The notes below the pieces were generated by a model. The model was not told where the DNA came from. It did no database searches and saw only the letters and a list, made by a program, of their open reading frames with translations. Positions 1 through 12,028 of a stretch of 64,000 nt of DNA are shown here, piece after piece. The translations under genes and the position numbers were made by a program. Position 1 is the stretch's first letter, and each line of letters opens with the position of its first letter. Location: assembly GCA_002205965.3 (NCBI GenBank), contig NADL03000008.1, forward strand, positions 620,001 to 684,000, written 5' to 3'. The DNA is from Kappaphycus alvarezii. Taxonomy: Eukaryota > Rhodophyta > Florideophyceae > Gigartinales > Solieriaceae.

Positions 1-106
1 CAGATGGCGCTGGGTGTATATCAATGGATCCGTAGCGGCCGAGTGGTTTGCCCAGCAGTTTCATGCTGCTGAGACGGAAAATGGAAGGGGCCTGGGGAGT
101 GGCTGA
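1..106 (+). CDS. Possible 3' end of a host gene cut by the window edge
   Basis: Reading from base 2 there are 34 open codons before a TGA. The peptide contains WVYINGSVAAEWF and ends GLGSG, a mixed composition with several aromatic residues that looks more like a folded protein tail than random translation. No family is recognised. The open stretch is short and its upstream part lies outside the window, so chance cannot be excluded. Confidence 0.25.
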   Translation, partial: RWRWVYINGSVAAEWFAQQFHAAETENGRGLGSG

Positions 107-1145
107 GGAGGCAAATCGGCGCGGTCGGTGACATCAATTAAAAACTAAATAAAATTTGAGGGTTTTTTTTGGATTTGTAAATGGGCTGACCTGCTGCACA
201 AGGTTCAAAGTTTCTTGCACCCTCCACGTGGTCCGTTGGTTTACAGTGTTGGCGGATGAAAATCATTGCAAGTAAAAATACAATCAGCGCAAATTTCAGC
301 AATATTTTACTTTTTGAACGACCTTTCTCCATCAACATGTCGGTGTAGCCGAAAAACAGTTTACTTTTTATTCAAAACTCGACATTTTTTTGACCGTTTA
401 TTCACCCTCCACGCTGGAGCGCGCCTCTCTTTGATCGTTTCAAAAATTACTTGTGCAAATCCAATGTTGCTTCACTTTTGGCAATATCCAAGGGCCTTCC
501 ACTGTTGACACAATGGCGGTATCTCATTGCCGGATGCGTGATCGGCAGTCCCACGACCAGTAGTGCCGTTCATGCATCAAGCCGCAAACTCGTAACCATC
601 CGACCACCACTACGCTGATTTCCATACGAAAATTGCGTATTCCTCGGACAACGCTGTGCAAGACTTTTGTGCTCCTCCCACGCGCACGCCCACTGCCGTC
701 CCAAGTAGCTAGAATTGTTTTCATACTGTACAGTATATTAACAACTGTGAACGCCCCTACCGCCCCCCCACCAATTCGAACACCAAACTTGCACTTTGTG
801 TCTACTTTGGGTTACATTACAGTAAAGCTTGAAAGTTGAATGCACTTGCGCTGTAACGCGCAAATTTTGCACTGTGTACGGTAGTACACGTGGTCCAGCC
901 ATTTGCCAATTGCACCCCCATAGGTTTATTTTGGGACTGGAAGTTATACCAAAATCCTGCCCCACAAACGCCGAGCCATGGCGCACATTCATTCCAGAAA
1001 TCGCTACGTTCTCTGCATTACAGTGCGGTATACTCAATGAAGTAAACTTTCTTTCATACTAGGGACTCACTGTACTCAAGCAGTGGCAAACCGAATTTTT
1101 GTTCATTTCTGCAATGCGCTGGGTAGTTGGAGATAACACGTAAGG
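107..1145. other. Intergenic stretch, no gene seen
   Basis: No convincing coding sequence on either strand. It contains a palindromic TACTGTACAGTA block near 725 and related GTAC-rich motifs near 870. Just to its right a Tc1-type inverted terminus begins at a TA dinucleotide. Confidence 0.5.
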
Positions 1146-1147
1146 TA

Positions 1148-1180
1148 CAGTGCGCGAAACGATAATAAGACACCCCCTCT
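1148..1180 (+). repeat. Left terminal inverted repeat of the Tc1-type element
   Basis: Starts CAGTGCGC directly after a TA and contains AATAAGACACCCCC. It pairs with 8160-8192 in inverted orientation with identity in the first 8 bases and the distal 8 bases. Confidence 0.6.
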
Positions 1181-1301
1181 TTTTTAAGGGGAAAATTTTT
1201 AGGTTATTTTAATGCATGGAAGACGTGGTCGGTTATATCCACGCGGCTAATGCGTTATGCGGGATAAGTCGTCGCTGATGGGTACCGTAACACTGCAGTA
1301 C

Positions 1302-2720
1302 AGTACACTCCCTGAAATAATGTTAGGACCAAGAAATGGATGTGGGCCCCAGTGCCAACAGAACGCTACTGGGCGAGGACGTTATTCGAGAATAATTGAG
1401 ATTCTAATAGAAACTAAATGAACACCGAAATCAAACACTTGTCTTGCATCTATGCTAAATGATTACGCCCTGTTATTGGTCCTGTTATTATTTCGGACGA
1501 AAAATTCTTAGAATCAACTCAGAAAAACAATTTCAGCCCCGAAACACCATTACCATTCAATAAAAAACGGACTTACTTCTTTCCTAAATATCTTAGAAAA
1601 GAAAAAATAAGCAAAAAAACAGCTAATACAGCCAAAAATTTACCGAGAAAGACCACTGACGGAAAAAAGGAGCGATTCTCGCTTTATTTCATCAAATGAC
1701 ACCCGAAAGAAACATTGCTGAGATCATCAAGCGCTCGAAAACGGCTGTGCATAACTTTATTGTGTCCCGAACAACGCTCAAAAAGAATAAAGGCGGGCCC
1801 TCGAAAAAGACCACCAAGTACTCAACTGCGGGCTCTTCTCAGGCATGCTCCGACCGTCAATTACACTGGTCACGAACTAATAATAAATCTGAATATGTCA
1901 ATTTAAGTATGAAGAGTACAGTAGATACTATCGGAAAGAGGTCATAGAATGTACAAGAAAAAAATGTGTTCCGATGACAGTTGATCAAAGAACAAACGTC
2001 TCGAATGGGCAAAAATAATTTCATTTTCTCTCTCTCTGAATGGAAGCATGTAATACTTACAGATGAGAAGAAGTTTAGTCTGGACGGGCAAGATGGTTTT
2101 GCTAGTTATTGGCATGATTTGATCAAGGAATCAGAGTGATTGTACAGCCGAAAACAAGGAGAAGAACCAATTATGGTCTAACGGGCTATTTCATACAAGT
2201 ATGTCCCTTAAGTTCTAATTATATTGGAAAAACCGGATTTCAAGTTATGCTTTGATGTTACCCTGGTTTTCTGCCATTTGCAGAGACTGAAGTAGGAGAC
2301 ACCTTTATTCTTCATCATGGCAACGCTGTCACTCATAGAATTGACTACAGGAGATCCTGATTAGACAGGAGATCCTGATTAGACAGTAATGATGTTTACA
2401 CACTACCTTTAACCGCAGAATTGCTCGATATAAACACCATTGAGAACATCTGAGGTATCCTCGCGAGGGCAGTCTACAGAAATAATCGCCAGTTTCATAC
2501 TTTAGAGGATTTGGAAGAGTGTATTGATGACGCATTGTCCCAAATTATCCGGCCCACTTTAAAAAGTCTTTTCCAGTCTATGCCGCGTCGCTGCATAGAG
2601 CCAATTGATAAACAAGGGAATTGCACTCAGTACTGACGGATTTAAATAAAATACTCATGTTTTTTCTTGGTCCAATTTTTAGTTAGCTCGAAATCATGGC
2701 CCTAACTGATTTTTGATCCT
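1302..2720 (+). mobile_element. Second Tc1/mariner copy, decayed
   Basis: Contains the transposase remnant at 1696-2636. The ends carry imperfect inverted repeats: TTAGGACCAAGAAA near 1324 and TTAGGGCCATGATTT read on the minus strand near 2690, each a short distance inside a TA. A further inverted copy of the left end lies at about 1475-1502. Ends are approximate. Confidence 0.45.
1696..2636 (+). pseudogene. Tc1/mariner transposase remnant
   Basis: A cut-and-paste DDE transposase. The N-terminal helix-turn-helix segment reads AEIIKRSKTAVHNFIVS. Further on are DEKKFSLDGQDG and YWHDLIKE (first catalytic Asp region), then the region before the third acidic residue with INTIENI and GILARAVYRNNRQFHTLEDL, and the C-terminus ends near MPRRCIEPIDKQGNCTQY before a TGA. 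The pieces lie in different frames with stops between them, so it cannot make an active enzyme. The same AVY.NNRQF block recurs in the minus-strand copy at 6265-7000, so both are one family. Confidence 0.75.
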
Positions 2721-2894
2721 GTACTCCCTTTGTACTGGACAATTTAAATTAATTGAATATCATATTACTCTTGCATGCACTTCTTTATGCATGCGAGGAG
2801 GGCTTTTTTTGTATATACTGTACGCTACTTGGAGCTACAGTATACAATTGTGTTGGTTCTAATAATACTGCGGGGAATGTTCATGACCTTCCTC

Positions 2895-3034
2895 AAGATG
2901 GGCTGCCCTGCGGAATTTTGCTTCGCGCATTGCGTCGTTCTGTTGAGGACGTGGTCGGACCACTCGTTCTTCTTTATTGTGGTGTGCTTGAATCGCCTCT
3001 GTCTACAAATCGGCCCATTCACCTGCAGAAGCGC
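2895..3034 (-). repeat. Inverted copy of part of the 5' region of non-LTR element A
   Basis: This ~140-bp block is the near-exact reverse complement of 3301-3435, for example the segment around CCGATTTGTGGACAGG. About 265 bp separate the arms. In the forward arm the sequence is coding (EWADLWTGAIQAHH). A 5' inversion is what twin priming of a LINE can leave, but here the segment is both inverted and kept. Confidence 0.75.
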
Positions 3035-3233
3035 GGCGTACAGTACATGATGCGCTGCACAGCCCGCTGCGGCCCTCCGACATCTCTGACCGCATCCCCG
3101 GGACCTGCTTGCATAGCCTCGCGATCTTACTGATCTAACTTTTTCGCGCCGCAGCCAATACTCGGAATCCTGATGTCGTCCCACTGCCTTCCTCTGGACT
3201 CACCTACTTCCTACTGCAGTCTTACGACGGTTA

Positions 3234-5946
3234 ATGCGGGGGAAGCCGGGTGGCAATCCAATACAAGACAAAGCCAAGCACTCCGCGAGCGAATATGCCA
3301 CGCTTCCGCAGGTGAATGGGCCGATTTGTGGACAGGGGCGATTCAAGCACACCACAACAAAGAAGAACGAGTGGTCCGACCGTCCTCAGCAGAACAACGC
3401 AATGCGCGAAGCAAAATTCCGCAGGGCAGCCCATCTTGCTGCAGATGCGCAATATGGGCGTGCAATGCGCACCCTGCACCAGTCGCACATTGCTGACGCG
3501 CGTGACGCGCAAGTCATGGAAAGCCTGCGAAAACTGCACCCAGCACCGCAGTCTCCGGTGAGAGCTATAGAAGCGAGAGACTTGCCGCTCCCGGTGGACA
3601 TTTCGGAGGAAACGGTTTCTACGCCCGGTCACGACGCCTGAACCCTAACTCCGCACCTGGCCCTGACAGAATGTCACCCGACTCCTGCACCTGCTGGCCA
3701 ACACACGGGTGAGCCCTGAAGCTGGGGTGACGGGTATCTCGGTACTAACAGCTGTTGTGTCGAGACTAGCTCATGGAGACCTCCCAAATGAGACAATCCC
3801 CCTTATCTCCTCTGCGACACTGTTGCCGATCCAACCCCGGCCAGACAAGATCCGCCCCATTGCAATTGGGACGGCCTTGCGGCGACTGGTGACAAAGTGC
3901 TCTTACCCCAGGCATTGGAAGACACGAGGGAATACCTCGCCCTCTACAGGTGGCCAACGGAGTGCACTGCGGACTGGATTCTATCGTACACGAAGCCCGA
4001 AGACTGGTCTCCACCAAAGGTGAAGATGAGGACTACGCGCTGGTTTCAGTGGATGCACATAATGCGTTCAACCGCTTTTCGAGACAGAAAATGATCGACC
4101 TCCTGCCGACCAAAGTGCCGTCGTTATGCCGCTTTCTGAACATGGTGTATGCCCGTCAAATGCCGTCCCTAATCTTGCCTGCGGCATCGACACAAGACAT
4201 CCCCCCAAGAAGGGATGCAACAAGGGGACCCAGCAAGTATGTTGATGTTCTCCCTTGTCATACACCCACTGGCAAGAGAAATTTCCGATCAGACCCAACT
4301 CCATTTACACAGATGGTATGCGGATGACTGCACCCTGGTAGGCAATCACACTGAGCTCGACAAGGCTGTCGAGATCCTGAGGTCTAAGGGACCTGATCAT
4401 GGCCTGTATCTAAACCCGGCGAAGACACGCCTATTCTGGCCGCGCCACCCTGCCACTGAGACACCCTACTGCACCGCTTTCCAAATGAGAACTTCTCAAA
4501 TCACGGCATTGACCTCCTCGGCGCCCCGATCGGTTCGCCTCAATTCATGGAGAACTTTCTCAATGAAAAAATTGCAGGATGCAAAAACACGTTATCGCTG
4601 ATCGATGGGATTGGGGATGCTCGCATCCGGTTCCACCTCCACCGTTTGTGCCTCGGCATGCAAGCTATCATGTGATGAAGCTAACACCGCCGAGTGCAAC
4701 AAGCGTCCTGGCAATGAGATTTGACCAAGAACAGATGGAATATTACTCGCGGTCAAACAACGTGCCGATGACAAGTGCGGTCCGTCAGCAAGTGGCTCTT
4801 CCGTTGCGCCTCGGAGGCCACGGATTCACACCCGTGGCAACGCTGAATCTAGCGTCGTATGCGGCCAGCGTCATCGACTCCGAACAAGTGACATGCCCCG
4901 ATGATCCTAGCGTAGCCACCACCGTGCACAAAGCTATGCACATGCTGATACCCACCTTCTCGAGTTTGTCCGACGACTCCACCCAAGCTTCTCTGACGGA
5001 CATGGTGGTCTCCCAGAAACGCTGACAGCGGCCAATCTTGCAAACAAGCCCGATAATACACAGTATTTTGTATCGAGCCTGGTGCAAGTCGGAGCAAAGG
5101 TATTCTGGAAAGAAGACGAATGGGAGAGGTTCCCAAGCACTACGCTGCATACGGAAGCTGATATTCGGCGAAGGATCCGCCGCCAGGCATACTTAGAGAC
5201 GCCTGCTGCAGCCTTTCTCACGCACATCGTCTGCGGTCAGCCGGACCTAATCAGATGTGGTCAGTGATGCTACGCCGCCACTGGGAGTTCACGTGTTTGA
5301 CGACACTGTGCCGCTGCAATGCGCGGAGTGCAACAGGCCATGGACAACCGAGGTGACCATGCAGCGGATTTTTGCAAAAAAGGCCTGGGATGGACTAACC
5401 ACACAATGCCGGTGAAGGTATTTGGCCGACAAGTGTTCAAAGCAGCAGGAGTCGGCGTCCAATATGAGGTGAAATACTTACTTCCCGGACTGAATGCACG
5501 GCCTGCCGACATTCTAGTGTACCCGAGGTCGGAAGAGATCAACACCTTGCCGCCCTCCCGGTGGCGTACGACGTCACAGCAACATCGACATTCCAACAGG
5601 GGTTCATGTCCATTGGAGCGCTGAGGCGCGCGCCGTTGCCAATGCAGCGGAAAGACGGAAAAATAGGGAGCTTGCCAGCAAAGTAGCAGCCATCCCCGGT
5701 GAAGCCCTCCCAGGACGATCAAAACTGGGATGGAAGTTTGTGCCGCAAGCCTTCGACGCACTTGGATCGCCGTCTGCGACGACGTCGAAGGTAATCGACG
5801 AATACGCGGCCGCTGTCGCAACCCGCAGCGGATGCTTGACGGGAGGAGTGAAGACTCGGCTTTATCAGCGGATTAGTTGTGCGATTTGGTCCACGTGTGC
5901 CGCGTCTGTAATACTCTACGTCGCTCCCACAACATGCAGAATTTAG
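3234..5946 (+). pseudogene. Non-LTR retrotransposon A polyprotein (reverse transcriptase + RLE), frameshifted
   Basis: Target-primed reverse transcriptase of the RLE type. In order: an N-terminal helical segment (EWADLWTGAIQAHH, AQYGRAMRTLHQ, 3300-3520); RT fingers RPIAIGTALRRLVTK (about 3850); motif A VSVDAHNAFNR (about 4045); motif B QQGDPASMLMFSL (about 4217); motif C YADDCTLVG (about 4318); motif D GLYLNPAKTRLFW; a thumb-like block with LPLRLGGHGF (about 4800); and a C-terminal endonuclease with EVKYLLPG, RPADILVY (about 5500) and AYDVTATST (about 5565), the PD...D pattern. Several frame changes separate the segments. No apurinic-type endonuclease is seen. The copy is dead or badly sequenced; many frame changes are single-base. 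Confidence 0.8.
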
Positions 5947-6264
5947 CCACCCTATTCAAACCTAATTGTTTTAGGTTTGTTACAGTAGGGTATTCAAGAC
6001 TTCGCATGTTGCACCTGCATTTGTTTGTGGTACTTTAAAAGTAATCCTTTATCCTTACAAGGCCGGCTCAATCTATTTTAATGTACAGTATTTCGAAAAA
6101 TGTTAATCAAACACACCCCAAGCTTGACCCAAAGCGTTATAAGGGGCCAAATTTCACGTCAATCCAATAATTTTTCATAAGAAATTCAAGAAACGCTTAT
6201 TGAAAAGAGACACCCCTTATGAGGCATTACAGTTTTCTAACGATCCAAGCAGACATAGAGCATT

Positions 6265-7000
6265 TTAATGGATTGTTTTCTGTCCTTTCACCTCTACGAC
6301 GTCTAAACAACGCCTTTGCATACCACGAATAAGCTTGTAAAGGTGCTGCGTATCCAAATTGCACCACTTCTTCACCAAAGCGTCCTCTAGCTCAGTAACT
6401 ATAGTAAACTGGCGAGAATTTTGGCAAACTGCGCGCACGAGTAATCTCAAAACGTTTTCAACAGGGTTGAGGTACGAGCTCTTGGGTAGCTACTCCATCA
6501 CTGCAATATTTAGCGTATCAAAACATCTCTTAGTGATGTTGTACGTATATATGCTTGCATTATCTTGCTGATACATAAGCCAAGCGGATGATTTGTTCAT
6601 CAAAATGGAAGTAAATAATCCTCCAATGTTTTCATATAGTTTTCTGCGTCTTGCTTTTCTTTCATCACACCATTTGGGATCTGATCCCGTTCAAAATTCC
6701 CCCCATATCATCAAACTCCCTCTCTGATGCCAACTGAATAAAATCTCCTCCTCCCTTCGAATATCATACCAGTAACACTGCAATCCATCCGGACCATGGA
6801 ATTCAAAATTTTTTGATGTCTTAGAGGATAAATTACCCTCGCTCCCGCATTTCCCGTGAAGCCCTTAACTTTGCCCAAATCAAGCGTGTTGCAATGTGAT
6901 TTAGAGTGAGAGGAAAGGCTCTTTGTGGAAAATATTCGGATAGGTTCGTCAGTGCCATATAGAGTTGGAAAAGCAGTTATAAAGCTATAGGCTACGGTAA
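6265..7000 (-). pseudogene. Tc1/mariner transposase remnant, minus strand
   Basis: Read on the minus strand: FEFHGPDGLQCYWYDIRREEE near 6780, MYQQDNASIYTYNITKRC near 6560, YLNPVENVLRLLVRAVCQNSRQF near 6450 and a C-terminus MQRRCLDVVEVKGQKTIH ending at 6265. These are the standard Tc1 catalytic-core blocks (D, D, then the NPIEN block with the third acidic residue, here Glu in PVEN). At least one stop and one frame change interrupt it, and no N-terminal DNA-binding domain is recognised between 7000 and 8192. Confidence 0.7.
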
Positions 7001-8159
7001 ATGCCAATGGGGATGGGTAGTTTGCAAAGAAGCGTAGGTTAGTACGGCGTTCAACGAGCGGGCGGTTAACCTACTGGAATGTAGGAGTCCAAGGAGGTGC
7101 CGGCGGCTTAGAGACGGATTTTTGGTTCATACGGTGCTTGCCTATTTAATAAATCATTAAGGAACAACGAATCTATTGAAGAAAAGCTCTATCCCACCGC
7201 CTCTACCACTGTTAAGGATAAATGACAAAAAGGGGATCTACAGCCATCCATCGCGGGCGCCGGTACCAAATCCAGCTCCTGTAGGAATGTTGAGCTCTGG
7301 GTTCACCTTTCAAAATACCAGAAGGTGCGTACCTTACGGATTCAGGCATCAATATCATGAGTTTTGTACTGCGTCAAAGAGGCATTACAGTGATCTCTAG
7401 ATTGGACCCTAAAATATCCATCCATGACGGCCAGCAATGCACGTCATACATCCCACGGAACATTACACCAAACCACCCGGCTTACAGCAATCCAACAGGG
7501 AGCGGACACCAACTTGGGAGCGAGCGCGCTAACCATATGGAGCGCCAGTATACCACACTCTTTAACTTCTTTATAGTCAAGATTAGACGCAGCGGTGAGT
7601 ATTTGGATGAAATCTTTGTTTTGTTATGGGAAGTTGGGGATCACGATGTAACTGGACAGCTGATTTCTTGGTTTTGGATTCTTCCTGCAGGAGTTATCAC
7701 ATGTTCTAGGCTGAGATATTGCTTTTAACGCTCCAAATGTCGGCTCATTTAGAGCTTGAAAGACTGGAGAAAGATCATGATTGTTGTACGGACTTGTTTA
7801 GATTTCTGGCAATTACCATGATGGATAATTGTTTTGCGTGGTACGCAAGTGCCTTGATTTGATAAAATCTGCATCAAACGCGTGCTTAAAGGCATGTTCA
7901 GAAGTTGAGGATTGTGAAGTACTCTAAAGATGGCATAGATAGTTCAAAAGGGTTTTTGGCGCTGGACAATCGGTGAGAAGTTTGCTTATCCTACCATTGT
8001 CTGATGATTACCCCTCGCAGGTAATCTTTTGTCAGTATTTATTATGCAAAATTATTGGATTAACCTTCCAGTTGGCCTTTTTATATGATTTAGGGCATAA
8101 ATGACTTGGGCCAAGTTTGCGATGTGATTGAGATAAAATTTTTCGAAATATTTTAGATA

Positions 8160-8192
8160 ATGGAGGGTGTCTAATTAGCTTTATGCGCACTG
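8160..8192 (-). repeat. Right terminal inverted repeat of the Tc1-type element
   Basis: Read on the minus strand it starts CAGTGCGC and contains TTAGACACCC, matching the terminus at 1148. It is followed by TA at 8193-8194. Confidence 0.6.
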
Positions 8193-8194
8193 TA

Positions 8195-11100
8195 GAGTAG
8201 CGTACGTTGCCATAGATGATCAGTACGATTCGGCCTTTAAGAATCCTTCAGTATCTGGTTAGTTCAGTCGATACTTACAATGACTTTCCTGGATACTTGA
8301 AAATTTGTCTCTTGGAGTACCATAAGGGTTAATCGCATTACATAACCACGCGAGGATTCCGATTTGCTTATTTTGAATAAATATTGTCTATTCGGCAAAT
8401 TTATCAATTAATTACACACGTACTCATGTGTTAAAGAATTGTAAGAACGAAAAAATAAATTCAAGAGAAAATCTCCCTATCTTTTCAGCCTTAAATTTTC
8501 ATTTGAGGCTCATCTAACCGCATAAGGTCTTCGTTCAGAGCTTTGCAAGTTGAATGGTTCAGACAACCGTTTCATTCTAAAAATACCGCTCGAATTCCAT
8601 CAGAATAGGGAAATCAGACGACAGAGGCCTGCTCTGAGCAAGTAGAGTTCACACCAAAGCGCTCTTGCTACATCTGGCATCAAGTGTAGGAAGTTGTAAG
8701 GATCCTTTTTGAAGACATAATGGTTTCATGGAGAATCGTATAAATCGCGAAAATTACCAAAGGTGATGCCTTCAGAGAATGGTCTTCGGTAAATGGGAAT
8801 TGCCAGATGGGTCTAAAAATCTGGAATCCACTTATCGAGTGTCAGAGAAGAGGAATATTTGACACTAGTGGAAGCAGCCGATTTGGTACCCAATTCTATC
8901 AGCCCTGGGAGTAAAGAAGCTGCGAGGCCTGTACAAAGAAGAGTGTAACTAGAGAAGTTGCTCCCACGGAGTCTGAGGGGAGTAGGAGACCGAGAATAGG
9001 GCCAAGTAAAAGCCCAATTCAATTCTGAGAAGGTCATTCTGATTGTTCAAGCACAGGAATGGTTTCGGACGATTGGTTGAAAGCATTTGCACACGAAAAG
9101 AGAGTGGATTCGGAACGTGTTGATCTCTAATTTTGAATGGAACCATAGCACCTAGACGTTGGAAAGTGCATGGCTACATGGATGAGCTCATTATTAAAGC
9201 TAGCACTTCCCATGTTATGACACCGTATCAATATTTTATTTGGAAGTTTTCTATGCCATTTCTTTCAAAAATTGTATGCTCTAAAAGCTTCGTTTAGGAA
9301 AGCAATGATCTGATTTCTCGCACTACATGTGAAATTTTGAAAATTTTTTGGGTTCCGATTCTGATTTCACGTTTCGAGTTCTTCTCCTTCGAAGTGCGTC
9401 CAGAATCCAAAATTTGGAAATGCCGTTCCATGTACAAGATTTGATAGACTCCGCCGGAACACATCTTTTCCGAGATCTCAATATATTTAAAAGAAGGAGG
9501 ATCGAGTTCTGCATGGCATTGGATTCTAATAGAGACTTTGTTGAAGCTATAAATGAGCATCGAAACCTTCATGTCAAGCCGTCAGACTCAATTTGTGTGA
9601 ATGTAATCATGCGAAGATGTATAGAATTGGCATAAGTGGTCAGAAAGAGAGCCGCTTAGTCCCACTACAGACTTTGTATTTATGGAATGGCTTGTTAACA
9701 ATCATCTTATCTACGTTTAGATGCTGAGTAAAACAAGAAATCACTATACTCTCCGGTAAAAGCAACAAACTCGTTAAGTACCTCAGAGAGCCTAATCAGC
9801 ACAGTATGCGCAAAAATACCACCTCTGTAGTGTGTGAAATACAGAGCATATGCATTTGTCCAAGTTCCACCAAAACAGGTGGCTGGTGGCCTGAAAATTA
9901 GACATTTATGTGTACCCTACACGACAACCTTTTACGAGCTAAAATTTGGCACGATTTGACCTCTGAGATAAGACTCCATCCAGTAAACTGAAACAAGTCA
10001 TACATTTATTGTTTGGCACGACTACAACTCGCTTTTTCTCAATCAGAATGACCCTACCATACCCATTCAGTCCTTCGAATGAGTCATTGAAAAAATATTC
10101 TTATATCGCGATGTCATTGCAGGAGAAATGGCTGAATTTTAATTTTTTTGTAGCAGAAGGAGCCTAACAAATTGAAGAAAGCCTTTGTTTTGCTCTCAAT
10201 AAATGTAAATATGAGCTCCTTTGCCATTTTTGACGTATTTATTATGTCAGCCTCTTCTCATCGCTAGAATTCATTTTTAAACGATCAAATATAGTAAAGG
10301 TCCCCATTGCCGTCGCTGGAATATTGAAAAGGATGAACTACTGTTCGCAACCATTATAGTTCTCGTGCAATGGATTAAATCGCTACTGTAGCTATCGATT
10401 TTCGAAGAAACTCATCGGACTCCTCTCGCAATATCTGTGCTTAAGATCAGCATTTGCAAAAAGACGCAGATACTACTGTGATGAAATTACTTCATGCTGT
10501 ACAGTTCTTTGCTGTTTTCCTACACCTATACGCCTTGTAGATATGGAGGAAGAGTTCGGAATTTTTACTTCAAGACTTTGAGTGAGTTATTATGGGAAAC
10601 AGTGGAAAGGTTTACAGCGAACTATGATCATGTTCTAAATTTCCGACCTTAATTGATGGCACGACGTGCACCTCTTTATTGAAGGCATTAATAAACGCAG
10701 ATTGCCATTTCGAGAGCTGTGTCGGATTTATAGACTGCACAAAAACACGCATGTCATGACATGACAGCCACGGGATCCTTCAGCGAAGCTGCCACTCGGG
10801 ACATAAGAGGACACAATTTTTATTATATAAAACAGTATCCACACCCGACAGCTCGACGTTTTCGTCGTGTGGTCCTTTAGAATTTCAAAGGCTTGATTTT
10901 TCTTTGCTTCGCATGTCAGGGCACGAGGACGTCTTGACATTATGTATGAATTTTAATGGAACGACAGTTTCACATCTATGGAGATATGGCTTTCCTAAGT
11001 CGGTCTTACTTGCAACTCGATTTTCATGAGGCTTGTGCAAAACAGCTCAACATACATGTAATTATGTCATTGGCGCGATTTGCGTTGCAGTAAAATGTAA

Positions 11101-12028
11101 TTATAAAAACCTAAACAAAACAATGGTCTCGAAAAGATGATGTACGGTTTCTGAAAGTTCGCCAACTCCAATCGCCTTAATGTGTAAGACTTCAGTGCTG
11201 CTCCATAACATAAGAACGTGTCTAATCATAGAAGGCCAAGCTATAACTTAGTTCAACCTAAATCCACCGTGACTACAAGAATACTTAGATTCATAGAATC
11301 GCACTAAATTTCAAGATTCTAATTACGGTCAACCGCGAAGAAGCTTTCGAAAACATCGCGCCCACCACTTCCATCATTTACGCTATCTCCATTCGTGCAT
11401 CTCTTCTTTCTACTCTATCCAATTCAGACGTCCGTTCTGTAGTTCAATTGGCCCTCGTACTGTAGTGTCCACCGGCAGAGCTTATTTTTGTGATATTTTT
11501 AATGATTCAATTTTTATTCATGCTGGCGCACTACTACCAGCAGGCACCGTACTATTGTCGTACCGTCCTCGTTGACCATTGTATAGCAGGAGTGGTTAGA
11601 TGAAAAGACTCTTATTCTACAGACACGTGATACAGCACAAACGCTGGGTAACTTTGCCTTGTTCCCAAGAATAGATCCTTTCCCTGTTTTTGCCAAGGTT
11701 CTTTTTGCTGCCTCCAGGTTACCTATCGCTCACTCTATCTTATACTTGTGATCTCTCTCGCTATTTCCACCAGCATTGCCTACTGGTAACCTTTCACAGT
11801 CTGCCTATACTGTTCGCTAGTTAACCGTCAGTGGAGCTGCCGTCACTGTGTGCCGTGCTTACAACGGTAGGATCAGGATCCTTTGCCACTCGCCCTTTGA
11901 ACTCATATACTCATACGCCGTGTGCTGTCAGTACTGTAAGCACTTCTGTTATTTGATTCGTACCGTATTTCTACGTCTTGTCTTTGTGGATCGTGTCGCA
12001 GTATTTCCACAACTGTACAGTAATGTAG
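8195..12028. other. Long AT-leaning stretch without a recognisable gene
   Basis: Open stretches here are short and resemble no family. The longest (9348-9635 plus, and its complement on the minus strand) has no recognised motif. No tRNA or rRNA was found by eye. It may hold old, unrecognisable transposon sequence. Confidence 0.4.

Larger units (their letters stand above)
2750..5990 (+). mobile_element. Non-LTR retrotransposon A with C-terminal restriction-like endonuclease
   Basis: The span holds the decayed polyprotein at 3234-5946 and, at its left, an inverted copy of part of its own 5' region. It is related in domain order and motifs to element B at 30.3-34.7 kb. Both outer ends are estimated: the left from where the inverted repeat and GC-richer sequence begin, the right from the end of the last coding segment. 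Confidence 0.55.
1148..8192 (-). mobile_element. Tc1/mariner element with matching TIRs, opened by nested insertions
   Basis: The left end (from 1148) and the reverse complement of the right end (to 8192) share CAGTGCGC exactly, then a spaced block ending AGACACCC. Both ends abut TA (1146-1147 and 8193-8194), the Tc1/mariner target site. The decayed transposase at 6265-7000 lies on the minus strand and would belong to this element. The 7-kb span is too long for Tc1; a second Tc1 copy (about 1300-2720) and a non-LTR element (about 2750-5990) sit inside and account for most of the excess. A related AGACACCCC block near 6205 could instead be the true left terminus of a 2-kb element, so the outer boundary is an inference. 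Confidence 0.5.

Noticed and set aside
6185..6215. Left end of a 2-kb Tc1 element
   Set aside because: Only AGACACCCC and scattered bases match; the terminus at 1148 is a much better partner for 8192.
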